Shown here: in pieces, positions 8,968 through 17,162 of the stretch
Layout of the letters: each line of letters starts with the position of its first letter
Position numbering within the stretch: position 1 is the first letter of the stretch
Origin: DATAQC01 sp039649175
GTDB taxonomy: Bacteria; Actinomycetota; Acidimicrobiia; Acidimicrobiales; AC-14
Length of the DNA stretch: 25,202 nucleotides
Direction: 5' to 3'
NCBI GenBank assembly: GCA_039649175.1
Contig: JBBWZS010000064.1
Span: 1 to 25,202 of the forward strand
Notes under the pieces: generated by a model
The model's input: only the letters and a program-made list of their open reading frames with translations
What the model was told of the DNA's origin: nothing
Databases searched by the model: none
Made by a program: the position numbers and the translations under genes

Positions 8968-10320
8968 TCACAGGACGAGGGTGCCGGGGTCGCTGTCCTC
9001 GTCGTCCCCCCACCACCTGTCGTCATCGTCGTCGTCGGGGGGCCGCCCGAAGTCGACGAACTGCTCCCGGCCCGGACCCACACCGACCAGGCGGATGGGC
9101 ACGCCGATCTGGTCGGACAGGAAGGCGATGTAGTCCCGGGCGGCGGTGGGCAGAAGGGACAGCGACGTGATCCCCGACAGGTCGTCGCCCCACCCCGGGA
9201 CCTCCTCGTACACCGGCTTCACCTTGTGCAGCACCGACTGGTGGTAGGGGACGTGGCGGTACCGGACGCCATCGGCTTCGTAGGCGACGCACACCTTCAG
9301 GTTGTCGAAGCCGTCGAGCACGTCCAGCTTGGTCAGGGCCACCTCGGTGAGCGAGTTGAGGCGCACCGCCTGGCGGAGCATGACCGCGTCGAACCAGCCG
9401 GTGCGCCGGCGGCGGCCGGTGTTGGTGCCGAACTCGCGGCCCCGGTCGACCAGGGTGTCGCCCACCTCGTCGTGCAACTCGGTGGGGAAGGGCCCCGACC
9501 CCACCCGGGTGACGTACGCCTTGGCGATCCCGATGATGCGCCCGATGTGTCCGGGCCCCACGCCCGCCCCCGTGCACGCCCCGCCGGCCACCGGGTTGGA
9601 GGAGGTCACGAAGGGATACGTCCCCTGGTCGAGGTCGAGGAAGGTGGCCTGGGCCCCTTCGAACAGCACGTTCTGGCCGGCTTCGAGGGCGTCGTGGACG
9701 AGGCCCACGGTGTCGGTGATGAGGGGGTCGAGGCGGGTCGCCAGCTCGCCGAGGTAGAGGTCGGCGATGTCGTCGCTCGACAGGGCCAGGCGGTTGTACA
9801 CCTTGGCCAGCAGCAGGTTCTTCTCCTTGAGGACGACGTCGAGCTTCTCCCGGAAGATCTTGGGGTCCTGCAGGTCCTGGACCCGCAGGCCCACGCGGGT
9901 GGCCTTGTCGGCGTAGGCCGGGCCGATGCCCCTCTTGGTCGTACCCAGGCTGTTCTTGCCCAGGTAGCGCTCGGTGAGGCGATCGAGCTCGTGGTGGTAC
10001 GGCATGATCAGGTGGGCGTTGCCGGACACCTTCAGGCGGCTGCAGTCGACCCCCCGGGCCTCGAGCCCGTCGAGCTCGTCGACCAGCACGGCGGGGTCGA
10101 CCACCACGCCGTTGCCGATCACGGGCGTGACCCACGGGTACATGACGCCGCTGGGGACGAGCTGGAGGGCGAAGGACTTGCCGCCCACGACCAGGGTGTG
10201 CCCTGCGTTGTGGCCGCCCTGGTAACGGACGACCACCTGCATCTCCCGGGCCAGAAGGTCGGTGAGCTTCCCCTTACCTTCGTCGCCCCACTGGGTCCCT
10301 ACGACCACAGTCCCGGGCAC
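8968..10320 (-). CDS. purA: Adenylosuccinate synthetase PurA
   Basis: GTP-dependent joining of IMP and aspartate, the first step of the AMP branch. The product has 450 residues. Landmarks are the P-loop GTQWGDEGKGK, GGHNAGHTLVV, the IMP-site segment GTTKRGIGPAY, LFEGAQATFLDLDQGTYPFVTSSN in part, GTNTGRRRRTGWFD and the C-terminal GVGPGREQFV. The start is GTG at 10320, preceded by a good ribosome site (GAGGAG, about eight bases upstream). Unusually, the protein continues about 28 residues past the normal family end with a very acidic tail (DDDDDDRWWGDDEDSDPG). It heads the cluster and is divergent from a histidine phosphatase gene. Confidence 0.97.
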   Translation of the reverse strand: MPGTVVVGTQWGDEGKGKLTDLLAREMQVVVRYQGGHNAGHTLVVGGKSFALQLVPSGVMYPWVTPVIGNGVVVDPAVLVDELDGLEARGVDCSRLKVSGNAHLIMPYHHELDRLTERYLGKNSLGTTKRGIGPAYADKATRVGLRVQDLQDPKIFREKLDVVLKEKNLLLAKVYNRLALSSDDIADLYLGELATRLDPLITDTVGLVHDALEAGQNVLFEGAQATFLDLDQGTYPFVTSSNPVAGGACTGAGVGPGHIGRIIGIAKAYVTRVGSGPFPTELHDEVGDTLVDRGREFGTNTGRRRRTGWFDAVMLRQAVRLNSLTEVALTKLDVLDGFDNLKVCVAYEADGVRYRHVPYHQSVLHKVKPVYEEVPGWGDDLSGITSLSLLPTAARDYIAFLSDQIGVPIRLVGVGPGREQFVDFGRPPDDDDDDRWWGDDEDSDPGTLVL

Positions 10321-10377
10321 GAGCGCTTCTCCTCAGTAAAACCTTCTGGCGGTCCGGTCATCATAGGCTGCCCGGCA
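10321..10377. promoter_or_regulatory. Divergent intergenic region purA / histidine phosphatase
   Basis: This 57-base gap must hold the purA promoter if the cluster starts here. On the minus strand TATGAT (10365 to 10360) is a good -10 candidate and would give a leader of about 33 bases ending in the GAGGAG ribosome site. No good -35 element lies at the expected distance. I see no riboswitch-like structure or palindrome. Confidence 0.4.
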
Positions 10378-11001
10378 GTGGCCACCCGTATCCTTCTCCT
10401 GCGACACGGCCAGTCGACGTGGAACGCCGAGGGCCGCTGGCAGGGGTGGTCCGACCCCCCGCTGTCCGAGCTGGGGCGGGCCCAGGCGGCCGAGGCCGCT
10501 CGCCATCTGGACGGGCTGGGGCTCACCAGCGTGACTGCGTCCGACCTGGACCGGGCCCGCACCACGGCGGCGACGGTGGCCGCCGCTCTCGGGCTGGGCC
10601 CGGTCACCGTGGACCCCGACCTGCGCGAGTACAACGTCGGCGACTGGGAGGGCCTGACCCGGCCCGAGATCGAGCTGCGGTGGCCCGATCAGCTGGACGA
10701 CTGGCGCAAGGGGCGGCTGGCCGCCACCCCCGGCGGCGAGATCCGCGCCGCCTTCTTGGCCCGCGTCACCGCCGGGCTGACCAGGGTGGCCACCTCCGAG
10801 GCCGCCGGGGCATGCCCCCTCGTCATCACCCACGGTGGCGTCATCCGGGCCGTCGAGCAGCTGGCGGGCGGCGGCCGGTCGGCGGTGATCGACAACCTGG
10901 CGGGGCGGTGGTTCACCCTCGAGGCCGATGAGGCGTTGCGGGCCGGTGAGGTCGTGAGGGGGCTCGACCCCGACCTGCGGACCGCGTCACCGTCGCTGTA
11001 G
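10378..11001 (+). CDS. Histidine phosphatase superfamily protein (phosphoglycerate mutase-like)
   Basis: A 207-residue branch 1 histidine phosphatase. The phosphorylated His is His10 in LLLRHGQSTWNAEGR, with Arg9, Arg61 in DLDRARTTA, Glu84 in LREYNVGDWEG and His152 in VITHGGVIRAV completing the active site. The substrate cannot be told from the sequence. The short length and the GDWEGL block resemble broad-specificity phosphatases (PhoE/CobC-like) more than glycolytic phosphoglycerate mutase. The GTG at 10378 sits immediately before the conserved strand; the long open frame extending upstream is antisense to purA and purD and has no support. It is divergent from purA and ends 15 bases from the convergent SBBP gene. 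Confidence 0.88.
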   Translation: MATRILLLRHGQSTWNAEGRWQGWSDPPLSELGRAQAAEAARHLDGLGLTSVTASDLDRARTTAATVAAALGLGPVTVDPDLREYNVGDWEGLTRPEIELRWPDQLDDWRKGRLAATPGGEIRAAFLARVTAGLTRVATSEAAGACPLVITHGGVIRAVEQLAGGGRSAVIDNLAGRWFTLEADEALRAGEVVRGLDPDLRTASPSL

Positions 11002-11016
11002 GGAGCTCCGGGCCGG

Positions 11017-14000
11017 CTAGTGCCGGGGCCGCCCCCAGCCCGAGCGAAGCGTCTCCCACCGGCCCGGCCGCGCCTCGGGCAGCTTCGGGTAGACCGGCTC
11101 GCCCTCGGCTTCCCCGCCGGCCTCGGCTTCTCCCCCGAGCTCGGATTCCCCTTCTCCCCGGGCCTGGGCTTGCCCCTCTGCCTCGCCTTCCTCACTCGGC
11201 TCGGCTTGCCCCTCGGGCTGGGCTTGCCCCTCGGGCTGGGCTTGCCCCTCGGCGTGGGCGTGCCCCTCTGCCTCGCCCTCGACCTTGCCGTCGGTGGTCG
11301 GATCGGGCTCCGGGGTCGCCTGCTCCGGCTCGACCGGCGTCGAGGAGGACCCGACCTCACCGGCGGGCGCCGGCGCTTCGGGAGGCGGTAGCACGTCCGA
11401 TTCGGGGAGCCATGCGGCGGCCGTGGTCCCCGCCGGGGTCGCGGTATCGGCATCGCTGAACTGCAGGTCCTCGGCGAGCAGGTCACGCATCGAGAGCTCG
11501 TCCTCGTGGCCGCCGTCGGTGGAGGCGGGGATGGGCAGGTCCTCGTCCAGGAGGTCGCTGATCGACAGCTCGCGCGCCAGTGCGGCAGCCAGGGCGGGGT
11601 CGTCGTGGGGGGCGGGCAGCGGGCCGTCGAAGTCCTCGAGGGCCCAGGGCGCGGCGGCGGGCAGGTCGGCCAGCTCGACGTTGGTGACCAGGTCGGCCAA
11701 CCCCGCCTCGACGACCGGGCGCTCGGCCTCGGAGATCGCCGGCACGATGGGCGGAGCCGGCGCCGGGGCTGGCTCTGGCGCCTTGTCGAGAACGGGAGCC
11801 TCCCAGTCGACGTCGGTCTCGACCGACGCGGAGTCGGGGGTACCAGCGTCAACGAGGTGGGCCTCGGCATGCTCGGCGGCGCCGGTCGGCTCCGGCGCGG
11901 TCTGCGGCGCAGCCGTCTCGGCGGGCGGCGTGTCGGACGCCCGGCGGCTCTGGTCGGCAGCGGCTCGGCGGCGCGCCCGCCAGCCGCGGAAGACGTCGCT
12001 GACCGCACCCGGGGTAGCGCTGTCGCTCACGGCCTTCTCGGGTCGGGGCGGACCACCTGTCACAGCCTCGGCCTCCGCAGGGTCCGGTGGGGGCTGCCCG
12101 TCGCCGGCGGTGGGGGCTTCATCGGGTGGGGGCACCGTCCCGTCGCCGGCGGGACGCCCCTCCGGCCACAGGTCGGCCATCCAGTCACCGCTCGCCGCCG
12201 CCTCGGCGGAGACCGGCTCGGGTGCGGGAGCCGGGGGAACGGGGGCCTCCGGTACCGGCGCTTCCGGTACGGGCGCCTCCTGGGGCGGCGCCTCCGGTGC
12301 GGCGGCCTCCTGCGGCGGAGTCTCCGGTGCCGGGGCCTCCTGGGGCGGCGCGGTTGGTGGAGGGGTGGCGGGCTCGGCCAGGAGGTCGGCCCACATCGGG
12401 TCGACCGTCGCGTCCTCCTCCGGCTCCGTCGGGGCCCACAGGTCGGGGGCCGACACATCGACGGCGGCGGGGGGCGCCGCCCCTGGCCTCACGTCGCCCA
12501 CCACCGCGGGCTCGGCGGCCTCGGTGGCGTCCCACAGGTCGGGAGCCTGGACGTCGACCGGGCGCGCCGGGCGCTCGTCGCCGGGCCGGGGGGCGTCGTC
12601 GGTCGACCAGAACTCGGTGTCGTCGGGGTCCTGCTCGCGCGACCACCCCTGTTCCTCGTTGTCCGGGAAGAGCTCGGGGACGGCGACGTCGCTTCGACCA
12701 ACGGCAACGGTGGCGTCCGGGTCGGCGTCCTCGGACTTGGATTTGCGCCCTCTCCGGGAGACGGGCGGCGGCACCGCTCGGGGTCGCAACGGGGGCAGGT
12801 CCGCCAGGCGAGGTGGCTTCGGCGCGTACCACTGCGGGTCGGGCTGGGTGCTCCTCAGGACGCCCAGACCGGGGACAGCCGCCACCGGGTCGGGGGGGGC
12901 GGGAGTGGGCCGGCGGCGCAACCACAGGGTCTGGGCGATGGCGGCCAGGAAGAGCACGACGGTCACCGCCCCCAGGATCCGGATGCGGCGCTCCCGCGCC
13001 GGCACCGCCGCTCCCGCCGACGAGGCCGACGCCGACGCCTCCCCCACCGTCGCCAGAAAGGCGTCGCTGCGTCCGGTGGTCGTCCTGATCGGTGCGACCA
13101 GGGGGAAGTCGAGCGACCTCGTGTTGCCGGCGACGAACACCGTGCCCGCCCGATCGGCGGCAATGGCGGTGCCTTGGTCCTCGTCGGTGCCCCCCAGGTA
13201 GGTGGACTCGGACAACGCCCCACCCGAGGGAGCGAAGGTGGCCACGAAGGCGTCGGTGAACCCCGCCTTGGCCTGCCGGACGGGCTTGGCCACGGGGAAG
13301 TTGTCGGAGGCGGTGGCGCCGGTGACCGACGCCCGGCCGTCGGCGGTGACGGTGATGCCGGCGCCCGAGTCGGCCGCCGAACCGCCGAGGAAGCTCGACC
13401 ACACGAGCGACGTGCCGGTGGGATCGACCTTGGTCACGAAGGCGTCGCCGCTGCCCCCCGGGACGTTCTGAAGGGCTTTGACGGCGGGAAAATTGGGCGA
13501 GCTCGTCTGCCCGGTGACGTAGGCCGCGCCGGTGGGGTCGACGGCCACGCCGGTGGCCTTATCGGCGGCTGACCCCCCCAGGTAGGTGGCGTACACCAGC
13601 GGCGATCCCGCGGGCGCGAGCTCGACCACGAAGGCGTCGGAGGCGGCCGTTCCGTTGCCGGCCGGCAGCCCCGGGGCCGCCTGTATGGGCTTGGCCGTGG
13701 GGAAGTCCGGCGACTGGGTCTCCCCCACCACCACGGCGGCGCCGGAGGCGTCGAGAGCCACCCCCGCGGCCCGGTCGTCGCCGCTGCCGCCCAGGTAGGT
13801 GGAGTAGGCCCACGCCGACCCGTCGGCGTTGACCCTGGTGACGAAGGCGGCGGTGTCGTCGGGGTGATTGGGCGCGCCCTGGAGAGCCGGGCCGGCGATG
13901 GGGAAGTCGTTCGAGGTGGTGGTGCCGGCGAGGGTGGCGTTTCCGGAGACGTCGACGGCCACCCCGCGCGCCACGTCGGCTCCTCCCCCACCCAAATAGG

Positions 14001-15165
14001 ACGAGTACGCCAGCACCGCGCCCTGGGGCCCCAGCCTGGTCACGAAGGCGTCGGTGGCGCCGCCGCCGTAGGCCTTCTGCACCGGGCGGGCCGTCGGGAA
14101 GTCGGTGGACTCGGTCGAGCCCGACACGGTGGCGCTGCCGTCGGCGCCGACGGCGATGGCGTAGCCGATGTCGCGGCCCTTGCCCCCGAGGAAGGTGCTG
14201 TAGGTGAAGGCCGAACCGTCGGGACTCAGCTTGGTCACGAAGGCGTCGGTCCGAACGTCACCGTCTTGCACCAGGGTGTTCTGCACCGGGCCGGCGACGG
14301 GGAAGTCGACCGACTCGGTCGATCCGGTGACATAGATGCCGCCGGCGGCGTCGACGGCCACCCCGTAGGCGGCATCGTCGCCGCCTCCCCCCAGGAAGGT
14401 CGACTCCACCAGCACCGGGTCGATCACGAGGGGCAGGCCGGCATCGTGGGCGCCCACCCGGAACCCGACCACCCCCCCAACGCCGACCACGAAACCGCCC
14501 GCCACCGCCCGCCGTCCCCTTCCCTCACCCTGGTAGAGGACAGGCGCCCGCAGGCGGGCCTCGCCCCCGGCCAGGGCGACGACCAGGTCACCCCGGTCGT
14601 CGATGCGCAGGCCCCCGGCGTCCGGGAAGGAGATCCCGATCTGGCCGGGGTCGGCCCCGGCGCCTACGACGAAATCCTGCTCGAGGTCGGAGCCGCTGCC
14701 GTACCAGACCACGTCGACGCCGTTCCAGACCCCGGCGTAGGCCACCTGGCCGTAGGTGGCGACGTCGGTCTGCCAGGCCGAGGGGTCGTCCCCCAGGAAC
14801 TGGTTGGCTCGCCCGGCCAGGGGCCGGCGACCCTCCGCCGGCGCATCGGGGTTGGCGCCGTGCAGGCGGAGGCGTACCGGCGCGTGGTCGCCGCCGGCCG
14901 CGACGGTTGCCCCCTCGGGGGAGACAGCCACGCCATGGCCGGGGGTCCGGGCCGCGAAGCGCGAGCCACCTTCGGGCTGGAACGCCAGGGCGCTGCGGGC
15001 CACGGCCCGGGCCGCCACTGTCCGGGCCGCCACTGTCCGGGCCGACACCTTCCGGGCCGCCACGTGGCCCACCGGTCCCCGCCCGCCGGCGACCGACCCG
15101 GTGACACCGATCAGCAGGACGAGCAGGATCCCACCGAGGACGAGCGGGCGCGCCAGGGGTCGCAT
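11017..15165 (-). CDS. SBBP seven-bladed propeller membrane protein with long low-complexity cytoplasmic tail
   Basis: Encodes 1382 residues from an ATG at 15165. Residues 1-26 look like a signal peptide. Residues 37-58 are a short Ala/Arg/Val repeat, and residues about 60-250 match the domain that usually precedes SBBP repeats (NQFLGDD, GVWNGVDVVWYGSGSDLEQDF). Residues 255-708 contain seven repeats, each starting S-T/S-F/Y-LGG and continuing through TGxTxSxDFP to DAFVT, the SBBP beta-propeller pattern. A single membrane span (about 730-749, ending LWLRRR) follows. The last 630 residues are Pro/Ala/Glu-rich and probably disordered, with recurring PDLW, WADL and LSxxDLLxEDL motifs and a final EGQAQP repeat. 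The predicted topology is propeller outside and tail inside. Function is unknown; adhesion, wall anchoring or signalling are guesses. The open frame extends upstream to 16110 but overlaps the NlpC/P60 gene, so that start is rejected. Confidence 0.88.
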   Translation of the reverse strand: MRPLARPLVLGGILLVLLIGVTGSVAGGRGPVGHVAARKVSARTVAARTVAARAVARSALAFQPEGGSRFAARTPGHGVAVSPEGATVAAGGDHAPVRLRLHGANPDAPAEGRRPLAGRANQFLGDDPSAWQTDVATYGQVAYAGVWNGVDVVWYGSGSDLEQDFVVGAGADPGQIGISFPDAGGLRIDDRGDLVVALAGGEARLRAPVLYQGEGRGRRAVAGGFVVGVGGVVGFRVGAHDAGLPLVIDPVLVESTFLGGGGDDAAYGVAVDAAGGIYVTGSTESVDFPVAGPVQNTLVQDGDVRTDAFVTKLSPDGSAFTYSTFLGGKGRDIGYAIAVGADGSATVSGSTESTDFPTARPVQKAYGGGATDAFVTRLGPQGAVLAYSSYLGGGGADVARGVAVDVSGNATLAGTTTSNDFPIAGPALQGAPNHPDDTAAFVTRVNADGSAWAYSTYLGGSGDDRAAGVALDASGAAVVVGETQSPDFPTAKPIQAAPGLPAGNGTAASDAFVVELAPAGSPLVYATYLGGSAADKATGVAVDPTGAAYVTGQTSSPNFPAVKALQNVPGGSGDAFVTKVDPTGTSLVWSSFLGGSAADSGAGITVTADGRASVTGATASDNFPVAKPVRQAKAGFTDAFVATFAPSGGALSESTYLGGTDEDQGTAIAADRAGTVFVAGNTRSLDFPLVAPIRTTTGRSDAFLATVGEASASASSAGAAVPARERRIRILGAVTVVLFLAAIAQTLWLRRRPTPAPPDPVAAVPGLGVLRSTQPDPQWYAPKPPRLADLPPLRPRAVPPPVSRRGRKSKSEDADPDATVAVGRSDVAVPELFPDNEEQGWSREQDPDDTEFWSTDDAPRPGDERPARPVDVQAPDLWDATEAAEPAVVGDVRPGAAPPAAVDVSAPDLWAPTEPEEDATVDPMWADLLAEPATPPPTAPPQEAPAPETPPQEAAAPEAPPQEAPVPEAPVPEAPVPPAPAPEPVSAEAAASGDWMADLWPEGRPAGDGTVPPPDEAPTAGDGQPPPDPAEAEAVTGGPPRPEKAVSDSATPGAVSDVFRGWRARRRAAADQSRRASDTPPAETAAPQTAPEPTGAAEHAEAHLVDAGTPDSASVETDVDWEAPVLDKAPEPAPAPAPPIVPAISEAERPVVEAGLADLVTNVELADLPAAAPWALEDFDGPLPAPHDDPALAAALARELSISDLLDEDLPIPASTDGGHEDELSMRDLLAEDLQFSDADTATPAGTTAAAWLPESDVLPPPEAPAPAGEVGSSSTPVEPEQATPEPDPTTDGKVEGEAEGHAHAEGQAQPEGQAQPEGQAEPSEEGEAEGQAQARGEGESELGGEAEAGGEAEGEPVYPKLPEARPGRWETLRSGWGRPRH
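11167..11274 (-). repeat. 18-base tandem repeats in the tail of the SBBP gene
   Basis: On the plus strand ggcttgcccctcgggctg occurs exactly at 11203-11220 and 11221-11238, with diverging copies at 11239-11256 and 11257-11274 and a related copy at 11167-11184. The unit is in frame and encodes six-residue EGQAQP-type repeats near the C-terminus. Copy number could vary by slippage. Confidence 0.75.
15008..15067 (-). repeat. 15-base tandem repeats after the signal peptide of the SBBP gene
   Basis: Four consecutive 15-base units (15008-15022, 15023-15037, 15038-15052, 15053-15067) based on cgggccgccactgtc; the first two are identical. They encode five-residue Ala/Arg/Thr/Val repeats (VAART type) directly after the predicted signal peptide. 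Confidence 0.7.
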
Positions 15166-15236
15166 TCGGGTCGATGATAAGGCGGGCCCATCGGCGGGAC
15201 CGGCCGTGACCGGGCCGGGCCTCCCCGGAGGCGACC

Positions 15237-16343
15237 TCAGGGGGACGGGTAGCGGCGGGCGACCCGGAACTGGCGGGCGAAGGCGGGCGCCCCCACCGGG
15301 ACCGTCTCCACCGTCTTCCCTGTGGCCGGGGACTGGATCATCATCCCGGCGCCGACATACATGGCCACGTGGTGGACGCCCGCAGGACCCGGGCCCGAGG
15401 CGTAGAAGAGGAGGTCTCCGGGCTCGAGGTCGGAAGGGCTCACGGACACGCCGGCGGCGGCCTGGTCGTCGGCGTCGCGGGGGACGACCAGGCCATGGGC
15501 CCGGTAGACGGCCCACACCAGGCCCGAGCAGTCGAAACCGAGGGCCGACGTCCCCGCCCACAGGTACGGGACCCCGGAGAAGAGCTGGGCGCTCCTCACC
15601 AGCTCCGCCCCGGTGGCCGGGCCGGGACGGGAGTCGACGATCTCCACGTCGGACCGGGCCAATCGGCCGTGGCCGCCATCCGGGGTGGCCACGGTGGCCC
15701 ACTGGTCGTCGACGGCCTCTACCGGGAGTCTCGTGGCGTAGGTCACCTCGAGCCCAGGGTTCTGGAGTGTCCCCCCATCGCGCAGACGCGACAGTGGTGC
15801 GGTGACCACCGCCGATCGTCCGCCATCGGCATCGGGCCCGGCCGGTCGGCGGCTGAGCTGTACGGCGGGGAGCCAGCCCGGATAGCCCCGAGGGTCGAGC
15901 GAGGTCGGCTGGTCGGCGATGGTCACCCGGGCCCAGTCGCCACGTGTCTCCACCACCGTCACCCGTTCTCCGTACAGGGCCTGGGTGACCAGGCGGCCCA
16001 CCAGCCAGCGCTTGTCGGCGACGGTCATGGTGGCGACCCACCGGGTCACGTCGACGGGATTGGTGAGCGATGGCCCGTCGACGGGCCTGGCCATCTGGGG
16101 CTCGCTCCACAGCGTGGCCACGGTCACATCAACCAGGAGGTCGGACCCCACGGCAACCGGCTGCGACGACGGGGCGGCCGGGGAACCGGCAGGGGGCGAG
16201 GGGGGCAACCGGGCCGCCGCGATACGAGCCGCTCGCCCATCGCCGCGGCGCGCCCGGGTGACGGCCACCACCGTCGCCGACACCGCCACCATCGCCGCCA
16301 ATCCGGCCAGGACCGGCACCAGCCGGCGGCGCCGTCGCAGCAT
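15237..16343 (-). CDS. NlpC/P60 family murein hydrolase with SH3-like domains
   Basis: A 368-residue secreted or membrane-anchored peptidoglycan hydrolase. Residues 1-30 are Arg-rich, then a hydrophobic segment (signal anchor). Residues about 65-170 and 175-230 look like two SH3-like wall-binding modules (for example DVTVATLWSEPQMARPVDG and WARVTI). Residues about 245-365 are the NlpC/P60 domain with Cys272 in GFDCSGLVWAVYR and His325 in HHVAMYVGAG. The third polar position appears to be Gln337 (MMIQSP), where many members have His. The family cleaves the D-glutamyl-diaminopimelate bond in stem peptides. ATG at 16343; TACAGT ends six bases before it, so the mRNA may be leaderless. The SBBP gene follows after 71 bases and may be co-transcribed. 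Confidence 0.92.
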   Translation of the reverse strand: MLRRRRRLVPVLAGLAAMVAVSATVVAVTRARRGDGRAARIAAARLPPSPPAGSPAAPSSQPVAVGSDLLVDVTVATLWSEPQMARPVDGPSLTNPVDVTRWVATMTVADKRWLVGRLVTQALYGERVTVVETRGDWARVTIADQPTSLDPRGYPGWLPAVQLSRRPAGPDADGGRSAVVTAPLSRLRDGGTLQNPGLEVTYATRLPVEAVDDQWATVATPDGGHGRLARSDVEIVDSRPGPATGAELVRSAQLFSGVPYLWAGTSALGFDCSGLVWAVYRAHGLVVPRDADDQAAAGVSVSPSDLEPGDLLFYASGPGPAGVHHVAMYVGAGMMIQSPATGKTVETVPVGAPAFARQFRVARRYPSP

Positions 16344-16386
16344 GGGGAGACTGTACCGGCGCCCCTCCGAACTACGATGAGCAGGC
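16344..16386. promoter_or_regulatory. Short divergent promoter region, NlpC/P60 versus M15 gene
   Basis: Only 43 bases separate the two divergent starts. On the minus strand TACAGT (16355 to 16350) is followed by six bases and the ATG. On the plus strand TACGAT (16373-16378) is followed by eight bases and the GTG. Both fit -10 elements of leaderless or near-leaderless transcripts, and the two promoters would overlap. No clear -35 elements or Shine-Dalgarno sequences are seen. Confidence 0.4.
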
Positions 16387-17139
16387 GTGTCCGTCCGACG
16401 AGCCAGGTGGGCACGAACGGCCCTGCCGGCGCTGGCCCTGGCGGCTCTCGGCGTCGTCGCCTGCTCGACCTCTCCGCCGGCGTCGGTACGGGCGGTGCCC
16501 GGCTCGCCGGTTTCCACCGGCACCTCGGCAGTGCCGACGAGCACCCCGACGAGCACCTCGGTGGCGCCCACTTCCGGCTTTGCGGCGACGGTGACCCCGG
16601 TGTCGGCGACCGATCTGGGGCCGTCGTGGCACGACGGCTGCCCCGTGGGCCCCGACCGGTTACGGACGGTGAAGCTGAGCTACCGGGGCTTCGACGATCG
16701 GCCCCACGAGGGCGCCGTCGTGGTGGACGCGACCGTCGCCGATGCGGTCATCTCGGTGTTCCACCGGCTCTTCGACGAGCACTTCCCCATCGCCGGCATG
16801 CGCCCCATCGATGCCTTCGGCGGTGACGACAACGCGTCGATGGCCGCCGACAACACCTCCGGGTTCAACTGCCGCGCCGCGGTGGCCGCCGGGCCACCGC
16901 AGTGGTCGGCCCACGCCTACGGCCAGGCCGTCGACGTGAACCCCGTGGAGAACCCCTACATCCAGGGCGCCGATGTGCTTCCCCCGGCCGGAGCCCCCTA
17001 TGTGGACCGCTCCCAGTCCCGTCCGGGCATGGCCGTGGCCGGCGGGCCGCTCACGAGTGCCTTCGCCGCCGCCGGCTGGTCCTGGGGCGGCCGTTGGTCG
17101 TCACCGGACTACCAGCACTTCTCGGCCACCGGCGGCTGA
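16387..17139 (+). CDS. M15-type peptidase lipoprotein (D-Ala-D-Ala carboxypeptidase-like)
   Basis: A 250-residue putative wall peptidase. The N-terminus has Arg residues, a hydrophobic stretch and a lipobox ending GVVAC, giving lipidated Cys26. A Ser/Thr/Pro-rich linker follows (about 27-75), as in proteins that span the wall. The C-terminal domain carries the zinc-site pattern of VanY-like M15 peptidases: His176 and Asp183 in SAHAYGQAVDVNP and His244 in DYQHFSATGG, preceded by AFGGDDNASMAADNTSGFNCR. Which peptide bond it cuts (D-Ala-D-Ala or L-Ala-D-Glu) cannot be decided. The GTG start gives a proper signal sequence. It is divergent from the NlpC/P60 gene and convergent with the globin operon, 23 bases from its end. 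Confidence 0.9.
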   Translation: MSVRRARWARTALPALALAALGVVACSTSPPASVRAVPGSPVSTGTSAVPTSTPTSTSVAPTSGFAATVTPVSATDLGPSWHDGCPVGPDRLRTVKLSYRGFDDRPHEGAVVVDATVADAVISVFHRLFDEHFPIAGMRPIDAFGGDDNASMAADNTSGFNCRAAVAAGPPQWSAHAYGQAVDVNPVENPYIQGADVLPPAGAPYVDRSQSRPGMAVAGGPLTSAFAAAGWSWGGRWSSPDYQHFSATGG

Positions 17140-17162
17140 CCCCGGGGCGTCCCGACGGCCAG

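Noticed and set aside
8539..10377. Upstream extension of the histidine phosphatase frame
   Set aside because: Antisense to purD and purA; the phosphatase fold starts at the GTG at 10378.
10321..10377. Purine riboswitch or PurR-type operator before purA
   Set aside because: The gap is only 57 bases and shows no conserved aptamer core or palindrome.
11167..11274. Possible CRISPR-like array
   Set aside because: Units are contiguous without spacers and in frame with a coding gene, so they are coding tandem repeats.
11506..13572. 688-codon plus-strand frame over the SBBP gene
   Set aside because: Arises from the GC-rich repeats; the minus frame has signal peptide, seven repeats and a membrane span.
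15166..16110. N-terminal extension of the SBBP protein frame
   Set aside because: Overlaps the NlpC/P60 gene in another frame and would place the signal peptide in the middle of the protein.
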